Shown: piece by piece, positions 1 through 9,302 of the stretch | Layout of the letters: every line of letters starts with the position of its first letter | How positions within the stretch are numbered: the stretch's first letter is position 1 | Assembly (NCBI RefSeq): GCF_900091495.1 | Contig: NZ_LT607413.1 | Location: 4,789,001-4,853,000, forward strand | Direction: 5' to 3' | Source: Micromonospora echinospora | GTDB taxonomy: Bacteria; Actinomycetota; Actinomycetes; Mycobacteriales; Micromonosporaceae | DNA length: 64,000 nucleotides | Made by a program: the position numbers and the translations under genes | The notes under the pieces: generated by a model | Seen by the model: the letters and a program-made list of their open reading frames with translations, nothing else | What the model was told of the DNA's origin: nothing | Databases searched by the model: none

Positions 1-482
1 AGAACCTCGCTGGCCGCCAGGCCGAACATACGCATGCCGTTGGCGCGGCCGAGGTGCCGCCGTGGGACGAGCCGAGGGACCAGGGCCGCGAAGGCTGGCA
101 CCTCCAACGAGGCCATGACCGACATGACCGCCACGACAACGTAGACCTGCCACACCGCGAAGTTGTCGGTGAACAGCAGCAGGGCCAGAAGCGACGTGAC
201 AATCATCGACCCGGCATTGCTCACCAGTAGGGCACGTCGCGATCCCCACCGGTCGACCAGCGCGCCGGCGATCGGGGACGCCAGGATCGCCGGCAGCAGA
301 GCGAGCGCAAAGACCAATCCGAGAGTCGTAGCGGACCCGGTGAGCCGGTAGACGTAGATGCCGAGCGCGAAGCCCGAGAGAGTCGAGCCGATCAGCGAGA
401 CGGACTGCCCGATCCAGACGACGACGAACGTGCCGAACCCGGTCGTCGGCGCCGGTGCTGACGTCCCGCCCGCCGCCGTCAT
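1..482 (-). CDS. MFS efflux permease, N-terminal part (runs off window)
   Basis: The reverse strand reads about 160 residues from an ATG at 482 and continues past the window edge. Several hydrophobic segments are visible, with the MFS loop signature A-x-x-x-D-R-W-G-S-R-R between TM2 and TM3 near residue 75. This loop and the short N-terminus resemble the enterobactin/macrolide exporter type of MFS protein. The ATG overlaps the mbtH stop in an ATGA arrangement, so the two genes are probably translationally coupled. The position next to MbtH and NRPS genes suggests export of the peptide made by the cluster; that role is inference. The C-terminal half is outside the window. Confidence 0.85.
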   Translation of the reverse strand, partial: MTAAGGTSAPAPTTGFGTFVVVWIGQSVSLIGSTLSGFALGIYVYRLTGSATTLGLVFALALLPAILASPIAGALVDRWGSRRALLVSNAGSMIVTSLLALLLFTDNFAVWQVYVVVAVMSVMASLEVPAFAALVPRLVPRRHLGRANGMRMFGLAASEV

Positions 483-703
483 CCGTGCTGACCGGACGTC
501 GCCGTGCTGTCGCTGCGAGCGCTGAGAGGACGGATATCCGCCCAACTCGTCTCAATGTAGTCCAGACACGCCTGCCGGCTGTCCGTATCGTGTACCACCC
601 GCCACCCGGACGGCACTGCGACGGCGGCGGGCCACAGCGAATGCTGCTCCTCACCGTTGACGATCACCAGGAAACGTCCCTCGGGATCATCGAAGAGATT
701 CAC
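479..703 (-). CDS. mbtH: MbtH-family NRPS accessory protein
   Basis: This 74-residue protein has the family pattern: an N-terminal NLFDDPEGRFLV stretch, then NGEEQHSLWP, then SGWRVVH, and a C-terminal W-x-D-I-R-P. MbtH proteins bind NRPS adenylation domains and are often needed for their folding and activity, so the likely partner is the A domain of the NRPS at 2123-6787. Translation starts at GTG (703) behind a strong GGAGGAGT at 711-718. The stop overlaps the ATG of the MFS exporter. Length and motifs are complete, so it is probably functional. Confidence 0.96.
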   Translation of the reverse strand: MNLFDDPEGRFLVIVNGEEQHSLWPAAVAVPSGWRVVHDTDSRQACLDYIETSWADIRPLSARSDSTATSGQHG

Positions 704-989
704 GGCGTCGACTCCTCCTACCGGACGTCCGCGACGGTGCCCCGTGGCCTGTTGACCTCCCGGCAGACACTAGCCGGACATCCACCCCACCGACTGTCAC
801 GCGAACGCAGGACAGCGCACGCGAGGTGCCTCGTGCCGTGTCCCGCCTTCACGCGACATCGGTACTCGCCGGTTCCTGAATACCGTAGCGAAGGCGGCAC
901 CTCCACCTGCTCGCCGCCGCGTCGGATCTGGACCCGTGCATCCTCCGACCGTTCCGATGGGCGACCGCAAACGGGATGGAAACTCGTAC

Positions 990-2126
990 ATGGATCTGAA
1001 AATCGCCAAGCTCGAGGCGTGGATGCGCGACTACTACCACAACGTCGACCACGACATCGGTAGCAGCGGGGTGCGGGATCTCTCGATGGCCGAGTTCCGC
1101 GAACTGTGCGGATTCGACCTCGCCGAGCTCGACACCATGATGTTCCACGACAGCGAAAGCTACGGCGGAAGCCGGCTGCGTGCCGCCCTCGCCGACCGCT
1201 GGACCGACGGCGACGTCGACCGTCTCATGGTCACCCACGGATCCAGCGAAGCCATCTACCTCGTCATGCACCTCGCGCTCGAGCCCGGCGACGAGGTCAT
1301 CGTCGTAGACCCCGCCTACCAGCAACTACACGACATCGCCGCCGCCCGTGGCTGCCGGGTCACCCGCTGGCCGCTGGATGTGCACGACGGCCGCATCGCC
1401 GCGAACCTACCGCTGCTGCGTGAGCTGGCGGCCACACGCCCGCGCATGATCGTGGTGAACTTCCCGCACAACCCGACCGGCGTGTCCATCACCGCAGCCG
1501 AGCAGAAGGAACTCATCGGCATCGCCGCGGAGGCCGGCGCCTGGCTCGTGTGGGATCACGCGTTCGGCGAACTGACCTACGCCGCGGAACCCCTGCCACT
1601 GCCCAGCGCGTACGACCGATGCATCGCCTTCGGCACCTTCTCCAAAAGCTACGGCCTGGCCGGTCTGCGGGTCGGCTGGTGCCTCGCGCCGCCGGAGCTG
1701 CTCGCCCGCATGGCACTGATGCGTGACTACATCGCGCTGTACGTCTCCCCAGTCCTGGAATTCTTCGCCGAGCAGGCGGTACGCCACGCCGACCGCATCG
1801 TGGCGCATCAACGCGCCCACGCCGCCGCGAACCTGGACCTGCTTCGCCACTGGGCGGACGACCTACCAGGCCTGGTGCGTCTCGCCGCGCCGGACGGCGG
1901 CGTCACCACCTTCGTCGAGCTGCTCGACCAACCGGACGTGGAACGTACCTGTCGACGTCTCGCCGAACAGCACCGGGTCCTGCTTGTCCCCGGCGACTGC
2001 TTCGGCGACGCCTACCGCGACTACGTCCGCCTCGGCTTCGGCGGCACCAACGCCGAGCTGACCACTGGACTGTCCCTACTAGAGCGGGTACTCAAGGAAG
2101 ACGTGAAAGGCGGCGGTGGCCGGTGA
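990..2126 (+). CDS. Capreomycidine-synthase-like PLP enzyme (VioD/OrfR type)
   Basis: This is a 378-residue fold-type I PLP enzyme. Blocks shared with VioD of viomycin biosynthesis, recalled from memory, include DIGSSGV, THGSSEAIYL, VNFPHNPTG, and FGTFSKSYGLAGLRVGWC with the PLP lysine at K219. VioD turns 3-hydroxy-arginine into the cyclic amino acid capreomycidine by a PLP-dependent elimination and cyclisation rather than transamination. A VioC-like hydroxylase lies at 10582, so the substrate-forming partner is present. I chose ATG 990 over an upstream in-frame start because it aligns with the family N-terminus and follows GGGATGGA. The stop overlaps the GTG of the NRPS gene, indicating co-translation. 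A simple aminotransferase is the alternative. Confidence 0.85.
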   Translation: MDLKIAKLEAWMRDYYHNVDHDIGSSGVRDLSMAEFRELCGFDLAELDTMMFHDSESYGGSRLRAALADRWTDGDVDRLMVTHGSSEAIYLVMHLALEPGDEVIVVDPAYQQLHDIAAARGCRVTRWPLDVHDGRIAANLPLLRELAATRPRMIVVNFPHNPTGVSITAAEQKELIGIAAEAGAWLVWDHAFGELTYAAEPLPLPSAYDRCIAFGTFSKSYGLAGLRVGWCLAPPELLARMALMRDYIALYVSPVLEFFAEQAVRHADRIVAHQRAHAAANLDLLRHWADDLPGLVRLAAPDGGVTTFVELLDQPDVERTCRRLAEQHRVLLVPGDCFGDAYRDYVRLGFGGTNAELTTGLSLLERVLKEDVKGGGGR

Positions 2127-5100
2127 CTGACATCCGCAAGCGGCTCGCGGCCCTGTCGCCCGCCCAACGCGAGCTGGTGGAGAAACGGCTGGGTGACCTC
2201 GCCGCCACCCGCGGCGCACAGGATGACCGCATCACACCACGCGACCGCGCCACCCCGGCACCACTGGGCATCGCCCAGCAGCGCGAGTGGACCATCGAGC
2301 GCCTCCGCGGCGCCAACAACATCCCCGGCGCCTTCCGCGCCGAAGGCGAACTGGACCTGCCGCTGCTCGGCCGCGTCCTGACAGAGGTCGTCCAACGCCA
2401 CGAGGTGCTGCGCTCCACGGTCGACCTGCGGTCCGGTGTCCCGGTGCAGATCGTGCACCCGGTGACGGAGGTGCCGATCCCGGTCGTGGACCTGTCGCAC
2501 CTGGGCGCCGAGCAACAGCGCGAGGAGCTACGACGACGGCTGAAGGAAGAGATCGTCCGTCCCTTCGACGCCGCCGAGCCGCTACGGCTCAGGGCATCGC
2601 TTGTGCGACTGGCCCCGGACGTACACGTCGCCCTGCTCACCACCGACCACGCCGCCTCGGACGCCTCGTCCTGGAACATCCTGGTCCAGGAACTGGTGAC
2701 CCTGTACGGCCTACGCCACCACGGCGACGGCGCCGACCTGCCACCGCCGGACATCCAGTTCGGGGACTTCGCCGCCTGGCAGCGCGCGCAGTTCGACGAC
2801 GAACGCCTCGCCGCCGAGCTGGCCCACTGGCAGCAGACCCTCGACGGCATTCCGGCGGGCATCGCCCTGCCCACCGACCGGCCCTACCCGGCCCGGCCCA
2901 CGTACGCCGGCGACTTTCACATCGTCAACCTGCCGCCCGAGCTGGCCGCCGCCATCCGCCGGTTCAGCGAGCGCGAACGAGTGTCCCTGTTCCCGGTGCT
3001 GCTCGCCGCATGCTCGCTGTGGCTCTACCGCTTCCTCGAGCAGGACGATCTGGTCATCGGCGAACTCGTCGCCGGTCGTACGCGATCGGAGACCGAGCGG
3101 CTCATCGGCTGCTTCGCCAACCCGCTGCCGCTACGGATGCGCCTCAGCGAGAAACAGACGCTGCGCGAGGTGGTGCAGCAGGCACGCGACACCATGGTCA
3201 CCGCCTACGACCACCAGGACGTACCGTTCGACCGGCTGATCTCGGCGCTGGGCCTGGGTCGCGAGGCGACGCAAACCTCGCTGAGCAGGCTGTGGATCAA
3301 CATCCTGACCCTGCCCGAGAGCACCCTTGAGGTAGCCGGCCTGCGGATCTCACCCGAACCCTTCGATCTCGGACTGGCCTCGGTCGACCTCACCCTCTCG
3401 GCTATGCCGCTGCCCGACACGCTGCAGTTGCAATGGCAGTACATGACCGAACTGTTCGACGCCGACACCGTGTCCCTGCTCGCCGAACAGTTCCAGACCG
3501 TCCTGCGCCAACTGGTCACCACGCCCGACCTGACCGTCGAGCAGGTCGAGCTCACCGTCGAACCGATCGCGGCCGTCCCGGCGTCCACCGACGCCACCGC
3601 GAGCCCCGGCTTTGTGGAACTCTTCCAACGCCGGGTGACCCTCACGCCCCACGCTCCCGCAGTCGTCTGCGACGGCCACGCCACCAGCTACGCCGAACTC
3701 AACCGCAGCGCCAACCAACTGGCCCGGCACCTACGGGAGCGGGGAGTGGGCCGCGACACCCCGGTCGGCATCCTGGTCGACCGCTCCGCACAGCTGGCCG
3801 TGGCGATCCTCGGCGTCCTCAAGGCCGGCGGAGCGTACGTGCCACTGGATTCGACCTACCCACCCGACCGTATCGGGTACATTCTGGCCGACGCCGGGGT
3901 GCGGGTGCTGATCACCCAAGAAGCCCTGGCGACGGATCTCACGGCGGCCGGGGTCGCACCACCCGGCGAGACGGTCCTGCTCGATGCCCTCCCGTCGCAG
4001 AGCGGAGAAAACCTGCCGGAGACACCCGACCACCGGTCGGTCGCCTACATCGTCTACACCTCCGGATCCACCGGCCGGCCCAAGGGCGCCATGATCGAGC
4101 ACGGCTCCCTGGCGACCTTCGCCCGTGACATCGTCGACCGCCTGGGCCTGGGGGCCGGAGACCGGTTCCTGCAGTTCGCCTCACCGAGTTTCGACGTGCT
4201 CGTCGAGGAGCTGTTCCCCATCTGGGTCGCCGGCGGCGCGGTGGTCATCCCGACCGGACACATCATCAGCGGACAGGTCGACCTGGTGGACCTCATCGAC
4301 CGCGAAAAGGTGAGCGTCATCGAGCTGCCGACCGCCTACTGGCACGAGTGGGTGCGTGAGCTCGACCGGCTCGGCCGACACCTCCCGGACCGACTGCGGC
4401 TGGTGATCATCGGTGGTGAACGGGTGCTGTCCGACCGGCTCGTCCTCTGGCAGCGGCTCGGCGTGCCGCTCCTGCACGTCTACGGACTCACCGAAACCAC
4501 CGTCAGTTCGACCTTCTTTCACCTCGACCCCGCCGACCCGGTGCACGACTGGCCCAACCTGCCGATCGGCACGCCGCTGCCGTCAGCGGACCTGCGTATC
4601 CTGAACAGCCGGCTGCGGCCGGTGCCGCCCGGCGGGACGGGAGAGCTCTACATCGGCGGTGTCAGCCTGGCCCGGGGCTACCTGGGCCGACCGGGCCTGA
4701 CCGCGCAGCGTTTCATCGCCGACCCACAGCATCCAGGACAACGGCTGTACCGCACCGGTGACCTGGTGCGCCGACGCGCCGACGGCAACCTGGAGTTCAT
4801 CTCCCGGGTCGACACGCAGATCAAGATCCGCGGCTTCCGGGTGGAACCTGCGGAGATCGAGTCCGCGCTCAGCCGGCACCCGCAGGTGCTCGAGTCCGTT
4901 GTGGTCCTGCACGAACCGGTCCCCGGCGACCGGCGTCTGGTGGCCTACGTGGTACCCCCGACGGGCGGCGAGGCGCTGAACGTCGGCGACCTGCGCCAGT
5001 TCCTGGAACGCGAGCTGCCGTCGTACATGGTGCCGTCCACGTTCGTCGAGCTGGACGCGCTGCCGCTCAACGCCAACGGCAAGGTCGACCGCGACCGCCT

Positions 5101-6787
5101 CCCAGCTCCCGGCACCACCCGCCTGGACCCCGACACCGAGTACGTGGCTCCGCAGACTCCGGTGCAGCAGAAGCTCGCCAGCATCATCGCTGGGGCGGTG
5201 GGCATTGAGCGCCTCGGCATGCACGACAACTTCTTCGAGGTCGGCGGTGACTCGATCCTGGCCATCCAGGTGGTCGCCCGGGCACAGGAGGAGGGCCTCA
5301 GGTTCGAACCGTTCGACCTGTTCGTCCACCCGACGGTCGCGCTCCTGGCTGACGCGGTCACGGTCGGACCGGTCATCGATGCCGAACAGGGCGAGGTGAG
5401 CGGCCCCGTGCCGCTGACGCCGATGCAACGCTGGTTCAGCCTGGCCGGTATCGCCGAGCCGCACCACTGGAATACCTCGGCCCTGCTGGAACTACGCGTA
5501 CCGGTCGACCCGCAGCACGTCCGTGCGGCCACCGAGTCTCTGATGGTCCACCACGACGGGCTGCGCCAGCGGGTCCTGCTCGCCGGTGTGCGCACCAGGG
5601 CACGCATCGCGCCGTCCGGCGACGCGACACCCTTTCAGGTGCACGACCTTTCCGACCTCGACGACACCGCGCAGGACGAGGCGCTGCCGAAGCTCGTCGC
5701 CCGGACCCAGGCCACCCTGGATCCGGCGGTCGGACCGTTGGCGCGGATCGCCCTGGTCAGGCTCGGCGGCCGCCGTCCGGATAGGCTCGTCGTCGTCGCG
5801 CACCGCCTCGTTGCCGATCCGGCCTCTCTGCGCATCCTGCTCGAGGATCTCGCGACCGCGCTGACCCACCTGAGCGCCGGCATACCGGTGACCCTGCCCG
5901 CCAAGACCACCTCATGGCAGTCATGGGCCCGGCGACTCGCCGGGTACGGCACCACCGAGCCGGTGCAGTCCCAGCGCGCGTACTGGTCACGGACGTCCGG
6001 TGCACCTGGCGCGGAACTGCCCCTGGACAATCCGTCGGACGAGCAGAGCGACATGGTGTCGGAGACGCGGACGATGACCGTGTCACTGGACTCCGCCGAG
6101 ACGGCGGTGCTGCTGCGGACCGCCCCCGAGAGTCTCGACTGCCGGATCGAGGAACTGCTTCTGGCGGCACTCGCCCGCACGCTGACCGCGTGGACCGGAT
6201 CCCCGCAGCATGTGGTCGACATCGAGCGGCACGACCGCGAGCGACTCTTCGACGACGTCGACCTCGCCCGGACGGTTGGCTGGCACAGCCGGACTCACCC
6301 GCTCGTCCTGACCAGCGATCCCGACAGCTCACCCCGGGTGACGGCGCGTGGAGTCAGGGACAACCTCCGGTCCGTGCCCGCCGGCGGCATTGGATGGCAA
6401 CTGCTCCGCCAGGATCCCGACCCGGTGGCGGACCGGCCCGCGCAGCTCAAATTCACTCACCTCGGGGAACTCGACCTCCCCGCATCGGCCGGTCTGACCG
6501 TCCTCGCCTCACCGGCCGGTGCCGATGCCAGCCCCGACGGGCGACGGTCCCACATCATCGACGTCGAAACCTCGGTGCTGGGAGCTCGTCTCCTGATGCG
6601 TTGGCGGTACAGCGGACGACTGCACCTGCCGGAGACGGTGCGCTCGCTGGCCGAGCGATACCGTGACGAGGTGCGGGCACTGCTCGGCCATACCGCGCCG
6701 TCGGCCGGTGCCACGCCGGGCCCGGCCGACTTCCCGCTGGCCCGCGTTGACCAGGCGCAGCTTTCCCGGCTACTGGGCCGCCTGTAG
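2123..6787 (+). CDS. Single-module NRPS, C-A-T-E, no thioesterase
   Basis: The 1554-residue protein has a condensation domain (about 45-475), an adenylation domain (about 490-1000), a carrier domain with FFEVGGDSILAIQ (Ser near 1043) and an epimerisation-type domain (about 1090-1535). The C-domain active motif is DHAASDA, keeping the second His but not the first His or the Gly. A-domain cores YTSGSTGRPKG, YGLTETT and NGKVDR are intact. By eye against GrsA the pocket residues read D-V-E-E-I-G-V-V-S-K; two acidic residues suggest a basic substrate such as an arginine derivative (inference). The E domain keeps RTVGW, GGIGW and FTHLGELD, but its HHxxxDG reads HRLVADP, so the general-base His is replaced by Arg and epimerisation is doubtful. 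An upstream donor module and a releasing enzyme must lie elsewhere. The GTG start overlaps the previous stop. Confidence 0.95.
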   Translation: MTDIRKRLAALSPAQRELVEKRLGDLAATRGAQDDRITPRDRATPAPLGIAQQREWTIERLRGANNIPGAFRAEGELDLPLLGRVLTEVVQRHEVLRSTVDLRSGVPVQIVHPVTEVPIPVVDLSHLGAEQQREELRRRLKEEIVRPFDAAEPLRLRASLVRLAPDVHVALLTTDHAASDASSWNILVQELVTLYGLRHHGDGADLPPPDIQFGDFAAWQRAQFDDERLAAELAHWQQTLDGIPAGIALPTDRPYPARPTYAGDFHIVNLPPELAAAIRRFSERERVSLFPVLLAACSLWLYRFLEQDDLVIGELVAGRTRSETERLIGCFANPLPLRMRLSEKQTLREVVQQARDTMVTAYDHQDVPFDRLISALGLGREATQTSLSRLWINILTLPESTLEVAGLRISPEPFDLGLASVDLTLSAMPLPDTLQLQWQYMTELFDADTVSLLAEQFQTVLRQLVTTPDLTVEQVELTVEPIAAVPASTDATASPGFVELFQRRVTLTPHAPAVVCDGHATSYAELNRSANQLARHLRERGVGRDTPVGILVDRSAQLAVAILGVLKAGGAYVPLDSTYPPDRIGYILADAGVRVLITQEALATDLTAAGVAPPGETVLLDALPSQSGENLPETPDHRSVAYIVYTSGSTGRPKGAMIEHGSLATFARDIVDRLGLGAGDRFLQFASPSFDVLVEELFPIWVAGGAVVIPTGHIISGQVDLVDLIDREKVSVIELPTAYWHEWVRELDRLGRHLPDRLRLVIIGGERVLSDRLVLWQRLGVPLLHVYGLTETTVSSTFFHLDPADPVHDWPNLPIGTPLPSADLRILNSRLRPVPPGGTGELYIGGVSLARGYLGRPGLTAQRFIADPQHPGQRLYRTGDLVRRRADGNLEFISRVDTQIKIRGFRVEPAEIESALSRHPQVLESVVVLHEPVPGDRRLVAYVVPPTGGEALNVGDLRQFLERELPSYMVPSTFVELDALPLNANGKVDRDRLPAPGTTRLDPDTEYVAPQTPVQQKLASIIAGAVGIERLGMHDNFFEVGGDSILAIQVVARAQEEGLRFEPFDLFVHPTVALLADAVTVGPVIDAEQGEVSGPVPLTPMQRWFSLAGIAEPHHWNTSALLELRVPVDPQHVRAATESLMVHHDGLRQRVLLAGVRTRARIAPSGDATPFQVHDLSDLDDTAQDEALPKLVARTQATLDPAVGPLARIALVRLGGRRPDRLVVVAHRLVADPASLRILLEDLATALTHLSAGIPVTLPAKTTSWQSWARRLAGYGTTEPVQSQRAYWSRTSGAPGAELPLDNPSDEQSDMVSETRTMTVSLDSAETAVLLRTAPESLDCRIEELLLAALARTLTAWTGSPQHVVDIERHDRERLFDDVDLARTVGWHSRTHPLVLTSDPDSSPRVTARGVRDNLRSVPAGGIGWQLLRQDPDPVADRPAQLKFTHLGELDLPASAGLTVLASPAGADASPDGRRSHIIDVETSVLGARLLMRWRYSGRLHLPETVRSLAERYRDEVRALLGHTAPSAGATPGPADFPLARVDQAQLSRLLGRL

Positions 6788-6797
6788 AAACCACGAC

Positions 6798-6830
6798 GGT
6801 GGGCCGCCCCCGACGCGGGGGAGGCCCACC
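6798..6830. terminator. Bidirectional hairpin between convergent genes
   Basis: An eight-pair arm GGTGGGCC/GGCCCACC extends through one mismatch into CCCCC/GGGGG around a five-base loop. It lies in the 71-bp gap between the converging NRPS and aminotransferase genes. There is no T-run, which is usual for actinobacterial terminators. Confidence 0.75.
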
Positions 6831-6858
6831 AGCTGTGGACGGGCGTCGAGGCCGACGG

Positions 6859-7959
6859 TCAGCAGACCTTGTGCACCCAACCGAACAGATCCGGTCGAAG
6901 ACCGTACTGGATGCCGAGCAGCTCATCACGGAGCCGCCTGGTGACCGGGCCGGGCTGGCCATCGCCGACGAGCCAGTCGTCCGAGGCACCGCGGACTCGA
7001 CCAACCGGCGCGATGACCGCCGCTGTGCCGCAGGCGAAGGTCTCGGTCAGGACCCCGGCCTCGCACTCGTCACGCCACTGCTCGGCCGTGATCTGACCCT
7101 CCTCCGCCGCGATGTCGAACAGCGGCGCCAGCGTCAACAACGAGTCGCGGGTGATGCCAGGCAGCAGGGTGCCGGTCAACGCGGGCGTCATCAGCTGCGG
7201 CGAGGAACCGGAACGCCCGTAGACGAAGCACAGGTTCATGCCGCCCATCTCCTCCACCCACTCGTGTCGCGCGGAGTCGAGCCAGACGACCTGGTCGCAA
7301 CCCCGGGCCGACGCCTGCAGGCTTGCCGCGAACGCCCCTCCGTAGTTGCCTGCAGCCTTGGCCGCACCGGTGCCACCTGGCGCGGCGCGGCTGTAATCCT
7401 CGGACAACCACACCGTCAGCGCTCGGGGTGTCCCGCCCCCGAAATAGGCCGTCGCCGGCGAGGCGATGACGCAGAACAGGTAGCTGTCCGACGGGTGGGT
7501 GAAGCCGAGACCGTGCTGGGTGGCGACCATGAACGGCCGGAGGTACAGGCTGGTGCCGATCTCGTCGGGCACCCAGTCGCTGTCTTGAGTGACGAGCAGC
7601 TCCAACGCCCGTACGAACGTCTCCTCCGGCAGCGGAGGCATCGCCATCCGCCGGGCGGATTGGTTGAACCGGGCGGCGTTGGCCCACGGCCGGAACAGGG
7701 CAACGCCGCCGCTCTCCTGCCGGTACGCCTTCATCCCCTCGAAGCACGCTTGTCCGTAGTGAAACACGCTGGTCGCCGGATACAGGGCCAAAGTTCCGTA
7801 CTGCTCGACTCGCCCGTCGTGCCAACCACGCCCTTCCGACCACCGCAGCGTCACCATGTGGTCGGTGAAGACCTGACCGAAGCCGGGCGCGGAGAGGACC
7901 GCCTCCCGATCCGGCGCAGGCATCGGAGACTCCGACGGGTGGACCTCGAACTCGATCAT
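6859..7959 (-). CDS. Class IV (branched-chain type) aminotransferase
   Basis: This 366-residue protein matches the IlvE/D-amino-acid transaminase fold IV. It has FHYGQACFEGMKAYR near residue 67, SLYLRPFM, GTGAAKAAGNYGGAF carrying the PLP lysine, and EEMGGMNLCFVY. The family moves an amino group between glutamate and a 2-oxo acid, classically branched-chain ones. It is the last gene of a leftward set after the MppP-like oxidase and the P450, so it more likely serves the peptide pathway than housekeeping. It may transaminate a 2-oxo intermediate made by the MppP-like enzyme or supply a special amino acid. Start ATG 7959 follows AGAGGAG. Substrate is not predictable from sequence. Confidence 0.9.
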   Translation of the reverse strand: MIEFEVHPSESPMPAPDREAVLSAPGFGQVFTDHMVTLRWSEGRGWHDGRVEQYGTLALYPATSVFHYGQACFEGMKAYRQESGGVALFRPWANAARFNQSARRMAMPPLPEETFVRALELLVTQDSDWVPDEIGTSLYLRPFMVATQHGLGFTHPSDSYLFCVIASPATAYFGGGTPRALTVWLSEDYSRAAPGGTGAAKAAGNYGGAFAASLQASARGCDQVVWLDSARHEWVEEMGGMNLCFVYGRSGSSPQLMTPALTGTLLPGITRDSLLTLAPLFDIAAEEGQITAEQWRDECEAGVLTETFACGTAAVIAPVGRVRGASDDWLVGDGQPGPVTRRLRDELLGIQYGLRPDLFGWVHKVC

Positions 7960-7987
7960 CGGGCGTGACTCCTCTCATGACGGGCTC

Positions 7988-9238
7988 TCAGCTCCCCGGC
8001 ATGCGCGCTTTCCGTCGAGGGGTCACCTCGCAGGGCAGCGAGGCGAAACCACGCTGGTGCGGCGAGTGCACCCGTCGAGCGTTGGCGATATCGATCTCGT
8101 AGCCCGCCACGAAGGTCCCGATCTCCTCCAGCGCGATGGCCATCTCCAGACGGGCGAGCGCCGAGCCGAGACAGTGGTGCGGGCCATACCCAAAACTGAC
8201 GAGCTTGCTGGTGTCCCGGTCGAGGTCGAAACGATCCGCGTCGGGGAAGATCCGCTCGTCGCGGTTGGCCGAGGCGGGCAGGATCGCGATCCGCGCGCCG
8301 GCCGGTAGCGGCGTGTCGTGCAGGACCGTGTCCACGGTGAGGGTCCGGGCCGTCATCTGGCTGGCCGAGTCGTACCGCAGTGTCTCGTTGGCCCAGTCTG
8401 CGGCCCGGCCGTCGAGCCCGGCCCGCTGCACCTCCCGGTGGCGCCAGCCGTGGTACCACGCGTTGCCGATCGTCTTGCCGGTGGACTCGTTGCCGGCACT
8501 GATCACCAGGAACAGGAACGCGATGACCTGCGTGTCGGTGAGCTTGGTGCCGTTGACCTCTGCCTTGATCAGAGTCGAGGTGAGGTCCTCGCCGGGCCTG
8601 CGGCGCAGATCCTGAACCAGGCCCGCGAAGTAGTTCGCCAGGCGCAGCGCGGCCGCTACGGCGTTGGCGCCCCGGTCCTCCGAACCGTCTGCGCGCTGGT
8701 TGAGCTGATCGGTGTCGGCGCGGATCTGGTCCCAGTCGGCGGCTGGAACACCGAGCATCTCGCAGACCACATCATTGGGTAGACCGGCGGCGTAGTCCGC
8801 GGCGAAGTCGAATCGCCGCTGGTCCCGCAGCGGCTCCAGCCGCTCACGGGCCAGCTCCCGGATCCGCGGCTCCATGGCCGCCACCCGCCGCGCGGTGAAC
8901 GCGACCGACGACAGGCTGCGGTAGACACCGTGCTCTGGTGGGTCCATGGCCAGGTAGAAGCTCGTCTTCACCGCGTGCGGGCCCCACAACTCCGACTCGA
9001 GGGAGATGCCGTTGCGGTTGGAGAACCGTACCGGATCCCGCAGTGCCGCCTTCACGTCGTCGTACCGCGACAACGCCCAGAAGTCGCGCCTGTCGTTGCG
9101 GTATACCGGTGCGTGTGTCCGCATCCAGGCGTACACGGGGTACGGGTCCTCGTGGATGCGGTAGTCGAAGGGGTCGTAGTAGGGGATTCCGGTGCTGTCG
9201 GTAGAGCCCTCCCGAAGGGGAGAGATATCTGTGTCCAT
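7988..9238 (-). CDS. Cytochrome P450
   Basis: This 416-residue soluble bacterial P450 has the I-helix motif AGNES (in ISAGNESTGK), the ExxR motif in NETLRYDSASQ, and the haem-binding loop FGYGPHHCLG with the axial Cys. P450s of this class take electrons from ferredoxin and usually hydroxylate C-H bonds; inside NRPS clusters they often act on carrier-bound or free amino acids. No ferredoxin gene is nearby. I start at ATG 9238, which follows GGAGG at the right spacing; an in-frame ATG at 9262 lacks such a site. It sits 28 bp before the class IV aminotransferase and 64 bp after the MppP-like gene, giving a three-gene operon. The substrate is unknown. Confidence 0.93.
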   Translation of the reverse strand: MDTDISPLREGSTDSTGIPYYDPFDYRIHEDPYPVYAWMRTHAPVYRNDRRDFWALSRYDDVKAALRDPVRFSNRNGISLESELWGPHAVKTSFYLAMDPPEHGVYRSLSSVAFTARRVAAMEPRIRELARERLEPLRDQRRFDFAADYAAGLPNDVVCEMLGVPAADWDQIRADTDQLNQRADGSEDRGANAVAAALRLANYFAGLVQDLRRRPGEDLTSTLIKAEVNGTKLTDTQVIAFLFLVISAGNESTGKTIGNAWYHGWRHREVQRAGLDGRAADWANETLRYDSASQMTARTLTVDTVLHDTPLPAGARIAILPASANRDERIFPDADRFDLDRDTSKLVSFGYGPHHCLGSALARLEMAIALEEIGTFVAGYEIDIANARRVHSPHQRGFASLPCEVTPRRKARMPGS

Positions 9239-9302
9239 CTCTGTGCCTCCGGGGTCGCGCATGGTCGGGAGCGTTCAACGTCGGCGAGGAATTCGCCGCT
9301 GG

